The position numbers and the translations under genes were made by a program. A model generated the notes under the pieces. It did not search any database and was not told the origin of the DNA. It worked only from the letters and a program-made list of their open reading frames with translations. Source: an archaeon 13_2_20CM_2_53_6 (GTDB taxonomy: Archaea > Thermoproteota > Bathyarchaeia > 40CM-2-53-6). Taken from it: a DNA stretch of 37,067 nt. The DNA lies in contig MNDT01000005.1 in the NCBI GenBank assembly GCA_001915065.1, positions 1 through 37,067 of the forward strand. Direction: 5' to 3'. Positions 23,936-31,700 of the stretch are shown in pieces; within the stretch, counting starts at the first letter, position 1; every line of letters starts with the position of its first letter.

Positions 23936-25228
23936 TTGGCTGACCCCGTACTGCTGGTGAATAATCTCTGGGTCATCATCTGCGGCCTGCTCGTCTTCAC
24001 CATGACAATCTCCGTAGGATTCTTGGAGATTGGAGAGCTGGGTTCAGACTTTGAGGTCAGTCTTCTCAAGACGATGCTGATAACCGGCTCAGCCTTCTTC
24101 TTCATGGCCTTCCTCGGCTTCAACACTGCGTTCGCCCCCACCATGGGAGGAATCATCGGCAATCCGCTCTACCATGGTCTCTTCCTCGGCGGCTCTTCCA
24201 CCAACACTCAAGGTCTACTTACGGGCATGTGGTGGTCCCAGCAGAGCACAGGCCTCACCATCGGGACCTACTTTCTCTTCGAGACCGCCTTCGCATCAGT
24301 CACACTCGCCCTCGTAGGCGTGATAGTGTTGAGGAAGGTCAAGATGCAAGCTTTCTTTCTTTACTCGATCGTCTATTTCATCATCATCTGGAACCTGCCC
24401 GCGGCGTGGATCTGGAATCCCACAGGCTGGTTGGCACAGATGGGCATGGCCGACTTCGCCGGAGGGCTAGTTGTCCACGGAGCTGCTGGTGCGGCTGGTC
24501 TCGGAATCGTCCTCCAGGTCTGGAGGGAAGAGAAGAAGAGGGGAAATTCTACTAGTCCTCAAGTGGCTGTGAAGCTCAACCTTCCTTGGATGACGCTATC
24601 GATACTCCTCCTCTGGGTCGGATGGTTTGGCTTCAATCCTGGCAGCGTCCTAGCGTTTAACGACGAGGCAATGGTTGTCGTGCTGACGACCTTCCTAGCC
24701 GCGGCCTCAGCGTTCCTCTCCATCATGTTCTTCAGATATCAGATGACCAAACAGATGCCGAGCCTCATCTACGGGGCGAATGGTGTCTTGATGGGGCTGA
24801 TCATCATCACGCCTCTAGCTGGATTCGTCAGCCCGCTGAGCGCGGTCATGCTAGGACTCCTCGGCGGACCCCTCTTCCTCGTAGGCGAGAGGTGGTTTGG
24901 AAAATTCAAGTGGTTCACAGACCCGGTCGGACTGTTCCCGGGACACCTTCTGGGAGGAGTGTTCGGGGTCCTGATGATCGCCTTCTTTGCTCAGAAGGGC
25001 TTCGTCACTTCACTTGCCAGTTTGACCTTGGAGAATGGTGCCTTGGTGCCTCCGTCGTTGCCTGACGGATTGTTTTACGGTGGAGGGCTCTCAGCGCTCA
25101 ACCAGCTCGGCATAGAAGCTTACGGTGTCGCTGTTGTCATGCTTACTGTCTTCATACTGTCCTTTGTGACAGCTAGGTTGATCTCTGCTGCCATGAAGGG
25201 AATCACGACCAACTTAGCGAAGAACTAG
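23936..25228 (+). CDS. amt: Ammonium transporter, Amt family (divergent)
   Basis: 430 residues from TTG 23936 (the nearby ATG at 23931 is in another frame and ends at once). About 11 helices. Twin-histidine pore: H181 in ADFAGGLVVHGAAGAAGL and H337 in DPVGLFPGHLLGG; the aspartate of the recruitment site (D173) precedes the first histidine by eight residues as in AmtB. The hallmark WFGFNPGS and NGVLMGLIIITPLAGFVSPL are present. Length and arrangement fit Amt, but the N-terminal third is unlike well-studied members. TCTTAAAT about 40 bases upstream may be the TATA box. No GlnK (P-II) gene is adjacent. Confidence 0.9.
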   Translation: MADPVLLVNNLWVIICGLLVFTMTISVGFLEIGELGSDFEVSLLKTMLITGSAFFFMAFLGFNTAFAPTMGGIIGNPLYHGLFLGGSSTNTQGLLTGMWWSQQSTGLTIGTYFLFETAFASVTLALVGVIVLRKVKMQAFFLYSIVYFIIIWNLPAAWIWNPTGWLAQMGMADFAGGLVVHGAAGAAGLGIVLQVWREEKKRGNSTSPQVAVKLNLPWMTLSILLLWVGWFGFNPGSVLAFNDEAMVVVLTTFLAAASAFLSIMFFRYQMTKQMPSLIYGANGVLMGLIIITPLAGFVSPLSAVMLGLLGGPLFLVGERWFGKFKWFTDPVGLFPGHLLGGVFGVLMIAFFAQKGFVTSLASLTLENGALVPPSLPDGLFYGGGLSALNQLGIEAYGVAVVMLTVFILSFVTARLISAAMKGITTNLAKN

Positions 25229-25324
25229 TCTCGACGTCCCAAGTGTCCCCGTTGTTTCAGGGAACTCAACAATCATAAGGCCGATTCGGAGCTCGGGTTC
25301 TAGGCTTCGCAAGGCTGTATCTCA

Positions 25325-25588
25325 TTGAGCATGAACCTTTGTCCAAAGTGTCACAAACCCATTAGGATTCCACAGGACGAAGTCATCGTCATCAGGACAA
25401 AGGTTGGACGGAATAAGTTTGTGGACCATATGGCTCACAAGGTCTGCCCGACTGACCAGGCGGTTGCGAGCCGGGTGGGAGGCCAAGAATACTGCACCAA
25501 CTGCGGGCACAACAGGACTCTGCACAATCCCAAGTGCGGATACTCCAGCTTTGGCTACCAGTGCGACTGCAGAGACTTCCGCAAATGA
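25325..25588 (+). CDS. Small zinc-ribbon protein, unknown
   Basis: 85-87 residues (TTG 25325 or ATG 25331; the ATG is preferred). Two cysteine pairs make a first site, CPKCHKP near the start with further ligands beyond, and a second, CTNCGHNRTLHNPKCGYSSF followed by CDC. Between them is a basic segment RTKVGRNKFVDHMAHKVCP. The layout suggests a two-site zinc protein acting on nucleic acid or as a small regulator. It is not RpoP. No named family is recognised. Confidence 0.6.
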   Translation: MSMNLCPKCHKPIRIPQDEVIVIRTKVGRNKFVDHMAHKVCPTDQAVASRVGGQEYCTNCGHNRTLHNPKCGYSSFGYQCDCRDFRK

Positions 25589-25782
25589 GTTCAGAACGAC
25601 AAAGGATTCACGCGGAAGTCCTGGAGTTGCGACAGCCGAGCTGAAGGCTCGTCGAAACTGGGGACCTTCGAGAAGGTTCTTTCCGAACTTTCTCCATGGT
25701 CGGAGAGACTGTTACCGTTATCTCCTGGCACTGGTAGCAAGTGGGAATCACCAGTCGATGCGCCTTATCCCTCATAGTAGTC

Positions 25783-26361
25783 ATGGGGGCTAGTGGAACG
25801 AAGGCGCTGATTTTCGGATTCCTGCAAGGAGTCGCCGGAGCCATCTCGGGACTATTGCCTGTGAGGCTTAGTGGAAAGAAGACTGCCTCGCATAAGACGG
25901 TCAGTTCTAGAAGGCGTCTAGCTAGCAGGCCTAGAGTCAGCAGGAAGCAGAACAAAACCCGAAGAGTCAGATCTAGAACGAGGCACGGACCACGCTTGAG
26001 GACAGAACCGGAACCGATTGAGACGGTCACTGACAATTCGAGTGTAGCCTCGGTCTCTCAAACAGCTGTATACTCTTGTCCGGCATGCGGGCTGCAAGCT
26101 CCGAAAAGTTTGATGATTGAGCATCTCCTCGGAAGCCCCAGTCACAAGCATGGCCCCGCTAAGCCGGAGCCGACAGCCGATCGGACGGTCGAGAAGGACC
26201 CAGCCTCCGTCGAAAGCGATGAGGATTCAAGACAGTCGTTAAGAAACCTGTTGCAGATTCTTGTTCCACCGCGGGCATTCGGCCGAAGGCACGAACAGAA
26301 GACTGTCAACCCTATCTCCTATCTGGTCCAGACACCAGACTCCAAGGATACATCCAGCTAA
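25783..26361 (+). CDS. Basic single-zinc-finger protein, unknown
   Basis: 192 residues from the ATG at 25783; the frame runs 14 codons further back to a GTG at 25741. N-terminal hydrophobic stretch (ALIFGFLQGVAGAISGLLP), perhaps a membrane anchor. Next is a strongly basic, serine-rich linker (about 30-75, including RRRLASRPRVSRKQ), a C2H2-like finger YSCPACGLQAPKSLMIEHLL with GSPSHKHG, an acidic linker, and a C-terminal block LLQILVPPRAFGRRHEQKTV then NPISYLVQ that looks conserved. Role unknown; nucleic acid binding is inferred from charge and finger. Confidence 0.55.
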   Translation: MGASGTKALIFGFLQGVAGAISGLLPVRLSGKKTASHKTVSSRRRLASRPRVSRKQNKTRRVRSRTRHGPRLRTEPEPIETVTDNSSVASVSQTAVYSCPACGLQAPKSLMIEHLLGSPSHKHGPAKPEPTADRTVEKDPASVESDEDSRQSLRNLLQILVPPRAFGRRHEQKTVNPISYLVQTPDSKDTSS

Positions 26362-26427
26362 GTGCCGCGTCAATGCCCTCTATCGTTGAATATCGTCACT
26401 AAGTCCTAGTCTTTGGGAGAGGGCTGG

Positions 26428-26838
26428 TCATCGTGTCGCAACGTAGATCGAGTCGTCGACACTGGGAGAATGTCTCGGCTTCAAAAGATCACTGATCACC
26501 TTTTCCTTCAATAGAGAGACTTTGTCTCTTAGAGAATCGTAGAAGCCGAAGCCCGGTCTGAGAGAATACTCCTCGTATAGTGATGCTACTGTCTTGTAGA
26601 CTAGAACTCTCGCTGAGCTCCCAAAGCTGTGCGTGAGGATCTCCACGACTTCATCGAACCTTAGCGCAATCTCTCGCGGTGGGATCCCGTTCCTTTCCAG
26701 TAGCCGGCATACCTCGCTGGTGACAGCAGAGCCCAGCATGTCTCGGACGGTCCTGATGAAGCACTCGCTCATCGTGGACTGAAACGTCTCTACTAACGAC
26801 GTGCGCACTGAAAAGTCCCCATTGGGAAAGACTTGCAT
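26428..26838 (-). CDS. Small helical protein, family X copy 2
   Basis: 136 residues, ATG start at 26838. Not a named family. It shares the architecture of the proteins at 3774 and 27014: a first helix region (CFIRTVRDMLGSAVTSEVC), then FDEVVEILTHSFGSSARVLVYKTVASLYEEY, then an aromatic and charged end. It is divergent from copy 3 at 27014; a palindrome lies between their starts. The charged tail is longer here (SDLLKPRHSPSVDDSIY). Being paired head-to-head with another member suggests the two products act together. Confidence 0.6.
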   Translation of the reverse strand: MQVFPNGDFSVRTSLVETFQSTMSECFIRTVRDMLGSAVTSEVCRLLERNGIPPREIALRFDEVVEILTHSFGSSARVLVYKTVASLYEEYSLRPGFGFYDSLRDKVSLLKEKVISDLLKPRHSPSVDDSIYVATR

Positions 26839-26909
26839 TTCCTCGCCCGATTAGGCATGGTGTAACAATGTCCTGCCGAAAACGGGAACCACTACGAGCC
26901 CGAGTCTCC

Positions 26910-26926
26910 CCTGGTTAATAACTAGG
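26910..26926. promoter_or_regulatory. Near-perfect palindrome between divergent family X genes
   Basis: CCTGGTTA-A-TAACTAGG: two 8-base arms around a central A with a single mismatch. Its core GTTAATAAC also reads as a TATA-like box on either strand. It sits in the 175-base divergent gap between starts at 26838 and 27014, so it is a natural site for a dimeric regulator such as the winged-helix protein encoded at 27427. Confidence 0.4.
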
Positions 26927-27013
26927 CATCAGGGCTCGCACAGCCTACAAGAAATGAGACAATGCTCCTAGTCCTCGAGTTACAGTCAGCTAATCCGGAG
27001 GCACGCACGTCGG

Positions 27014-27430
27014 ATGGCCATAAGGGTCTCTTTGGTGGTTGAGACGAGCTCCCCGAGCATAGCGCGGTCCCCCACTTACGAAATGCGAGCTCAAAGCCTA
27101 ATTAGAGAAAGCGCGAAGCTCGCTGACGAGAAGGCGTTCGCTTCCCTACTGACTGACAGCATCCGAGAGTCGATTGAAGACACCCTAGGCAAGAACGTCC
27201 TCGCGCTCCTAGTATCAAAGGGACTGCTGGACGACGCGCAGAATCCGAGAGAGCTGGAGAGACAACTCAACTCCACATTCGGGAACGCGTCCGCAGTTCT
27301 AGAAAGGATCATCGTGAAAGGGCTCTACCAGAAACTACGGATACCCTTCGATTCAAACCTCAGTTTCGATTACGCTAAAGCCTTGGAAGTGGCAAGAAAC
27401 GTCCAGCTCGTGGAGAGTAGGCGCAAATGA
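27014..27430 (+). CDS. Small helical protein, family X copy 3
   Basis: 138 residues, ATG start (an internal ATG at 27083 is possible). Core order: FASLLTDSIRESIEDTLG, then LERQLNSTFGNASAVLERII, then VKGLYQKL and an FDYAKALEVARN tail. The segment FGNASAVLERIIVKGLYQKL is very like GGASKVIERLILRRLFEK of copy 1, the best evidence of common descent. The stop overlaps the ATG of the wHTH gene by 4 bases, which starts a tight four-gene run: family X, wHTH, KaiC-like remnant, membrane protein. Confidence 0.62.
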   Translation: MAIRVSLVVETSSPSIARSPTYEMRAQSLIRESAKLADEKAFASLLTDSIRESIEDTLGKNVLALLVSKGLLDDAQNPRELERQLNSTFGNASAVLERIIVKGLYQKLRIPFDSNLSFDYAKALEVARNVQLVESRRK

Positions 27431-27726
27431 GCGAAGCCCAACAGGTTATTGCCACGCTATTATCATCGCAAGTCAGAGGAGAACTCTTGGTTCTGTTCCA
27501 TAGAAATTCGGGGTTAGTAGATACCGTCGACGGCGTCGCTCGTCGAATAGGCAGAACGGGGTTCGCAATCGAGAATGACGTTCGGGACCTGGTGAAACTC
27601 GGCGTCCTAAAGACGAAGAAGATTGGCAGTTCGGAGGTCATACTCCTCGACCGAGCTAGAGATCGAGAAGTTCTCGAAACCGTTGCGAACCATATCAAGA
27701 GCGTCAACAGGAGCGAGCAAAATTGA
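27427..27726 (+). CDS. Winged-helix transcription regulator (ArsR-like)
   Basis: 99 residues, ATG overlapping the previous stop. A single wHTH: helix QQVIATLLSSQVRGELLVLF, HTH region VDGVARRIGRTGFAIENDVR, then DLVKLGVLKTKKIGSSEVI forming the wing with two strands, and a C-terminal helix for dimerization. The archaeal ArsR/MarR-like short regulators have this size. The gene overlaps both neighbours, so it is part of the KaiC-associated operon; self-regulation through the palindrome at 26910 is a reasonable guess. Confidence 0.7.
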   Translation: MSEAQQVIATLLSSQVRGELLVLFHRNSGLVDTVDGVARRIGRTGFAIENDVRDLVKLGVLKTKKIGSSEVILLDRARDREVLETVANHIKSVNRSEQN

Positions 27727-28416
27727 CATCACCAGCTTCAAGGACACGAGCCTCTGAGTTCGAACACCAATTCATCGGCAGGACAAGAGAGGGCGCACGG
27801 GTCAAGACCGGAATAGCAGAGCTTGACGAGATGCTACGGGGTGGCTTCATGGAAGGAGACGCGGTTCTCGTGGCCGGTAGCGCGGGCTCGGGTAAGACAA
27901 CCCTCGCACTCCAATACCTTGTTAACGGGATCGTCAAATTCGGCGAACCCGGAATCTACTTGACATTCGAACAGATGCCGGACCAGACGAATAGTGATTG
28001 ACTCGCTGAGTCATCTGGAAATGTTCGTGGCTAAGGGAGACTTGAGGAAGGAGGCCTACCGGCTGGTCAGCTTCCTCAAGACGAAAGGCATGAGCTCTCT
28101 ACTGATCTGGGAAGCGGGCCAGATGAGTGGAAACTCGTTCAGCGTAACAGAAGTAGGGCTGAGCTTCCTCGTCGACTGCATCGTCGCGCTCAAACCAGTC
28201 GAGATCGAGTCCGCAGTGCGCAAAGCCTTGGTGATATTGAAAATGCGAGGGAGCGACCACGACAAGCAGCTCAGACAGTTCGAGATAACCCCCGCAGGCA
28301 TCAAGATAGAATCGGCCTTCTCAAACTATGAGGGCGTGATGACAGGCTCTCCCAGAAGGGTTGGGTCAGAGAAGTTCATGGAAATGTTCCGCGGAGCCTC
28401 GGAGAAGCACAAGTGA
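27723..28416 (+). pseudogene. KaiC-like ATPase with internal deletion and frameshift
   Basis: Two frames joined by a break make one KaiC-like gene. The first (27723-28001, 92 residues) has TGIAELDEMLRGGFMEGDAV, Walker A GSAGSGKTT, and PGIYLTFEQMPDQ. It then ends TNSD-stop. The second frame resumes at RRIVIDSLSHLEMFV (Walker B) around 27985 and runs to 28416 with KTKGMSSLLIWEAG, FLVDCIVAL, VILKMRGSDHDKQLRQFEI. In the intact paralog at the left edge about 70 residues separate these two points; here they are fused directly and out of frame. So about 70 codons are missing plus a frame change, and no whole ATPase can be made. A sequencing or assembly error, or a recent deletion, are the options. 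Confidence 0.75.
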
Positions 28417-28428
28417 GGAGATGAGAAG

Positions 28429-28773
28429 ATGCTCGACCCTATCGTAATTCCAACCCTCTACTTCATCACAATCTTCCAGCTGATACTACAGGCAGCCGTC
28501 TTCTACTACGCTTACCGGGTGACAAAAATGACCGGGTCTTTTCGCGCCTGGACCCTCATCATTCTCGCCTTTGCTCTCCTAACTGTCAGAAATGTGGTGT
28601 CCCTCATCCTCACGCTCTCCCTCCCAGCCAATCAAGTGTCCTCTCTGATAGAGTCGGTCGGAGCTACCACCACAATTCTCAGCTCTGCCATCAACGTTGC
28701 AGCTTCTATCGCACTGTTCCTCGGAATGTTTGGTCTTGTCAGGAGATTCCAAAGCCAACCCAAAGCTCCCTAA
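28429..28773 (+). CDS. Small three-helix membrane protein, unknown
   Basis: 114 residues, ATG with GAGGAGATGAGAAG just upstream acting as ribosome-binding site. Three predicted membrane segments (about 5-27, 40-62, 79-104) and a short basic cytoplasmic end (RRFQSQPK). No family recognised. It is 12 bases after the KaiC-like remnant and so belongs to the same transcription unit; it could be the membrane anchor or sensor of that module. Confidence 0.6.
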   Translation: MLDPIVIPTLYFITIFQLILQAAVFYYAYRVTKMTGSFRAWTLIILAFALLTVRNVVSLILTLSLPANQVSSLIESVGATTTILSSAINVAASIALFLGMFGLVRRFQSQPKAP

Positions 28774-28864
28774 GACGGAGACCCAATCGTCTCCGGACAA
28801 AGGAGGAGTCGACCGGTTCATTGAGCTATTCATGAAAAGCGTCAAGACTCGGAAAGGTAAGTAG
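28736..28864 (+). CDS. Possible very small protein overlapping the membrane protein end
   Basis: 42 codons from TTG 28736 (an earlier TTG at 28730 is also in frame), stopping right before the ATG at 28865. The composition is protein-like towards the end (VDRFIELFMKSVKTRKGK), and AAAGGAGGA inside could serve a start further on. It overlaps the membrane protein gene in another frame and contains a hairpin, so it may equally be non-coding leader. Confidence 0.25.
   Translation: MSGDSKANPKLPKTETQSSPDKGGVDRFIELFMKSVKTRKGK
28776..28795 (+). repeat. Perfect 7-base hairpin just after the membrane protein stop
   Basis: CGGAGAC-CCAATC-GTCTCCG, stem of 7 and loop of 6, starting 2 bases after the stop codon. 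No T-run follows. Possibly a processing or stability element between the membrane protein and the downstream helical protein. Confidence 0.5.
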
Positions 28865-29164
28865 ATGGGGAAGAAACCTGAACAGCCCCAGCTTGAGAGA
28901 GCGGAAAAGACTCTGCTGGCTATCAAGGAGTTCAAGCGGTACCTGGACGGAATGGAGAAGGACCTCAGCCGTACGTCAAAGAAACTCTCGAACAGAGAGG
29001 TCGCTCAGAGCGTCGGATTCGTAGCCACCGGAATCCACGAAGCGCTCAACTACCTGGCGATAGTTAAGAAAGTAATTGAGAAGACCGAGCGTATCGTTTC
29101 CAAAAGAAATATTTCCTCTCCCGGTGGAACTGACGCGTCTCCCGAGCCGCGGACTAATCTATAG
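28865..29164 (+). CDS. Small helical charged protein, unknown
   Basis: 99 residues, ATG start. Mostly helix, with coiled-coil-like spacing (RAEKTLLAIKEFKRYLDGME, KDLSRTSKKL) and a second helix SVGFVATGIHEALNYLAIVK. Strongly basic overall, disordered end. Not recognised. As the last gene of the KaiC-associated run it may be a partner protein. Followed by overlapping inverted repeats. Confidence 0.5.
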   Translation: MGKKPEQPQLERAEKTLLAIKEFKRYLDGMEKDLSRTSKKLSNREVAQSVGFVATGIHEALNYLAIVKKVIEKTERIVSKRNISSPGGTDASPEPRTNL

Positions 29165-29190
29165 GTTAGTCTGAGAGAGCTTGTCGCGTG

Positions 29191-29236
29191 ACTCATCGGT
29201 CGATGAGTTACCAATACTATGGGAAGTAACTCTTTT
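29191..29236 (+). promoter_or_regulatory. Overlapping inverted repeats before the aminopeptidase gene
   Basis: ACTCATCG (29191-29198) pairs perfectly with CGATGAGT (29201-29208). GAGTTAC (29205-29211), which shares four bases with that arm, also pairs perfectly with GTAACTC (29226-29232), which is followed by TTTT. The two stems cannot form together, as in an attenuator. The TTTTACAT directly after could equally be a TATA element for the leaderless TTG at 29264. Both readings are inference. Confidence 0.4.
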
Positions 29237-29263
29237 ACATGACTGTTCGAAAGTCGGCGCACT

Positions 29264-31663
29264 TTGAAAGTTGAATCTTACGATATCTTCCTCGACGTTG
29301 ACCTCTCAAAGCTCCGTTTTGACGGTAAGGTGAAGATCAGGCTCGAATCTGAGACAGATGTGAAACTTGACGCCGTCGATCTGGAGGTCAGCCAGATCCG
29401 GGCCAATGGGAGCCCTGTGAAATACCAGATGAGCGGAGAGGATCTCAGCGTCAAGACTGGAAAGTTCTCGGGAACCCTCGACATAGATTATCGAGGAACG
29501 ATCTCGGAGAAGCTCGTGGGCTTCTACAAGGCAGCCTATGATGGTGGATACATCGCGTCGACCCAGTTTGAAGCGGCTTCCGCGAGGAGGATGCTACCCT
29601 CGATCGACCACCCGGCGCACAAGGCAGAATTCAAGCTGACAGTCAAAACCGACAAGGATCTTGATGTAATCTCGAACACGCCTTCGGTTTCTTCGAAGAT
29701 TGAAGGGTCGAAGAAGGTTGTAGAGTTTCAGAAGACGCCTCGCATGTCCACCTACCTCCTATACCTAGGAGTAGGCAAGTTTGAGGAGGTGAAAGAGAAA
29801 CACGACGGTGTCGAGTACGCGGTTGCGACGGTCCCTGGGAAATCGTCCGGCGCGAAATTCCCGCTTGATGTGGCGAAAGAGTCTGTCCAGTTCTTCGAGA
29901 AATATTTCGGTATAAAGTATGTTCTTCCGAAACTTCACCTGGTCGCGGTGCCAGAGTTTGCGGCTGGTGCGATGGAGAACTGGGGAGCAATCACGTTCAG
30001 AGAGATCGCGCTGCTCATAGACAAGGACAGCAGTGTTCGGATCAAGAAGCTAGTGTCCGAGGTCATCGCCCACGAGGTGAGCCATCAGTGGTTCGGAAAC
30101 TTGGTGACCATGAAGTGGTGGGATGACCTCTGGCTTAACGAGAGCTTCGCAACATTCATGGCGGCGAAGGCTGAGGACGCGATGTTTCCCAAGTGGAAGA
30201 CTTGGGAAGAATTTGTCAGATTGGATACTGCGGGTGCGCTGAGCCGTGATTCTCTGTTGAACACTCATCCGATAGAGGTGAAGGTCAACTCTCCGACAGA
30301 GATTGAGGAGGTGTTCGACGACATCAGCTACGGGAAGGGAGCAAGTGTGATCCGGATGCTGGAGGCGTATACGGGCGAGGAGAATTTCATGAGGGGGGTT
30401 CGGTCGTATCTTCAGAAGTACAAGTACTCGAACGCTGCTGGCATCGACCTCTGGACCCAGATCGAGGAGGCTTCGAAGGCCGAGGTGAAGAGAGTAATGA
30501 GCGAATGGATCAAGAAACCAGGCTATCCAGTGCTCAGCGTGAGCCTCAAGAGTGGGAAGATGGCGATCAGGCAGGAACGGTTTCTCTTCTCGGGAACGGC
30601 GGAGAAGACGACTTGGCCGGTTCCTATTACGATGAGATTGAACGGGGCGACCAAGAGGCTGCTCATGGACAAGGAGGAGGAGCTTGTCGATGTTCCTGGC
30701 AAGGTCGAATCAGTCAAGCTGAATGTTGATCAGACCGGCTTCTACAGGGTCCACTATGATGGGATATACGACAAGGTCTGGAAGGGGGAATTGTCCGCCT
30801 TGGACCGTTACGGAATCATCTCAGACGCCTATGCTTTTGCTTTCCAGGGCAGGACAAGCTTCGACGAGTATCTAGCCCTCGTTGATCGCTATACGAACGA
30901 GCAGGAGTATCTTCCCGCCTACGAAGTCTCGGACCAGCTAGCCTCACTCTACGCTCTTGCGCCAAGGGCCATTGCAGAGGCGTCCAAGAAGTTCCATAGA
31001 GCGCAGTTGAAGATCTTGGGGAACAAGACCGACGAGAACAGCATCCTTCTGCGGGGAGTGATGTCAGGAAGGCTCGCGCTGGTCGACGAGGATTACGCGA
31101 GAGAGACAGCGACGAAGTTCAAGGACTACGAGAAGGCCGAGCCGGACATGAAAGCAGCGATCGTCGCGGCCTACGCCCGCTCCAAGGGAGACTTCGACAC
31201 AGTCATCAAGAACTACAAGAGCAGATCATCTGAGGAGGAGAAGACTAGATTCCTCGGCGGTCTCGTCAGCTACAAAGACCCATCACTGGTTTCGCGAGCA
31301 CTCGGCCTTGCCACTTCTGAGGAGATTAGGAAGCAGCATGTGCAGAGTCTTCTCTTCGGTGCTTCGAGAAATCCGGATGCGAGAGATGCGACGTGGAACT
31401 GGGTCTCGAAGAACGTTGACTGGATGAGGAAGATATACGAGGGAGTCGGAACTCTTTCGCGTCTTCTAACCGCAACCATTCCACTCTTTGGAATAGGCCG
31501 GGCTGAGGAGTTGAAGCGATTCTTTGTGACAAACAAGATTCCAGAGGCTGGGATGGGAATTGAAGCGGGGATGGAGAGGCTCAAGATCAACGAGGACTTT
31601 CTCCGACGTATAGGAGAGACTAAGCGGCAGGTCATTCGGGTCCCAGAGCGGCAAGACAGTTAG
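29264..31663 (+). CDS. M1-family zinc aminopeptidase (tricorn-interacting factor F2/F3-like)
   Basis: 799 residues, TTG start, normal length for the archaeal M1 family. The N-terminal beta domain (about 1-180) begins ESYDIFLDVDLSKLRFDGKV. The substrate-anchoring GAMEN is at about 235-239, and the zinc site HEVSHQWFGNLVT begins at about 270, with the third ligand in WLNESFAT (E293). The catalytic tyrosine region and the long C-terminal helical domain follow. It trims peptides from the N-terminus, in archaea downstream of proteasome or tricorn products. The lack of a signal peptide indicates the cytoplasm. With the secreted S53 protease it suggests protein use as nutrient. Confidence 0.94.
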   Translation: MKVESYDIFLDVDLSKLRFDGKVKIRLESETDVKLDAVDLEVSQIRANGSPVKYQMSGEDLSVKTGKFSGTLDIDYRGTISEKLVGFYKAAYDGGYIASTQFEAASARRMLPSIDHPAHKAEFKLTVKTDKDLDVISNTPSVSSKIEGSKKVVEFQKTPRMSTYLLYLGVGKFEEVKEKHDGVEYAVATVPGKSSGAKFPLDVAKESVQFFEKYFGIKYVLPKLHLVAVPEFAAGAMENWGAITFREIALLIDKDSSVRIKKLVSEVIAHEVSHQWFGNLVTMKWWDDLWLNESFATFMAAKAEDAMFPKWKTWEEFVRLDTAGALSRDSLLNTHPIEVKVNSPTEIEEVFDDISYGKGASVIRMLEAYTGEENFMRGVRSYLQKYKYSNAAGIDLWTQIEEASKAEVKRVMSEWIKKPGYPVLSVSLKSGKMAIRQERFLFSGTAEKTTWPVPITMRLNGATKRLLMDKEEELVDVPGKVESVKLNVDQTGFYRVHYDGIYDKVWKGELSALDRYGIISDAYAFAFQGRTSFDEYLALVDRYTNEQEYLPAYEVSDQLASLYALAPRAIAEASKKFHRAQLKILGNKTDENSILLRGVMSGRLALVDEDYARETATKFKDYEKAEPDMKAAIVAAYARSKGDFDTVIKNYKSRSSEEEKTRFLGGLVSYKDPSLVSRALGLATSEEIRKQHVQSLLFGASRNPDARDATWNWVSKNVDWMRKIYEGVGTLSRLLTATIPLFGIGRAEELKRFFVTNKIPEAGMGIEAGMERLKINEDFLRRIGETKRQVIRVPERQDS

Positions 31664-31700
31664 AGCAACTAGATCTCTCTCCACCCTTAGGCGCTACTAG

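Noticed and set aside
25404-26036. Overlapping frames on both strands around the zinc protein genes
   Set aside because: They cut across conserved cysteine pairs of the chosen frames.
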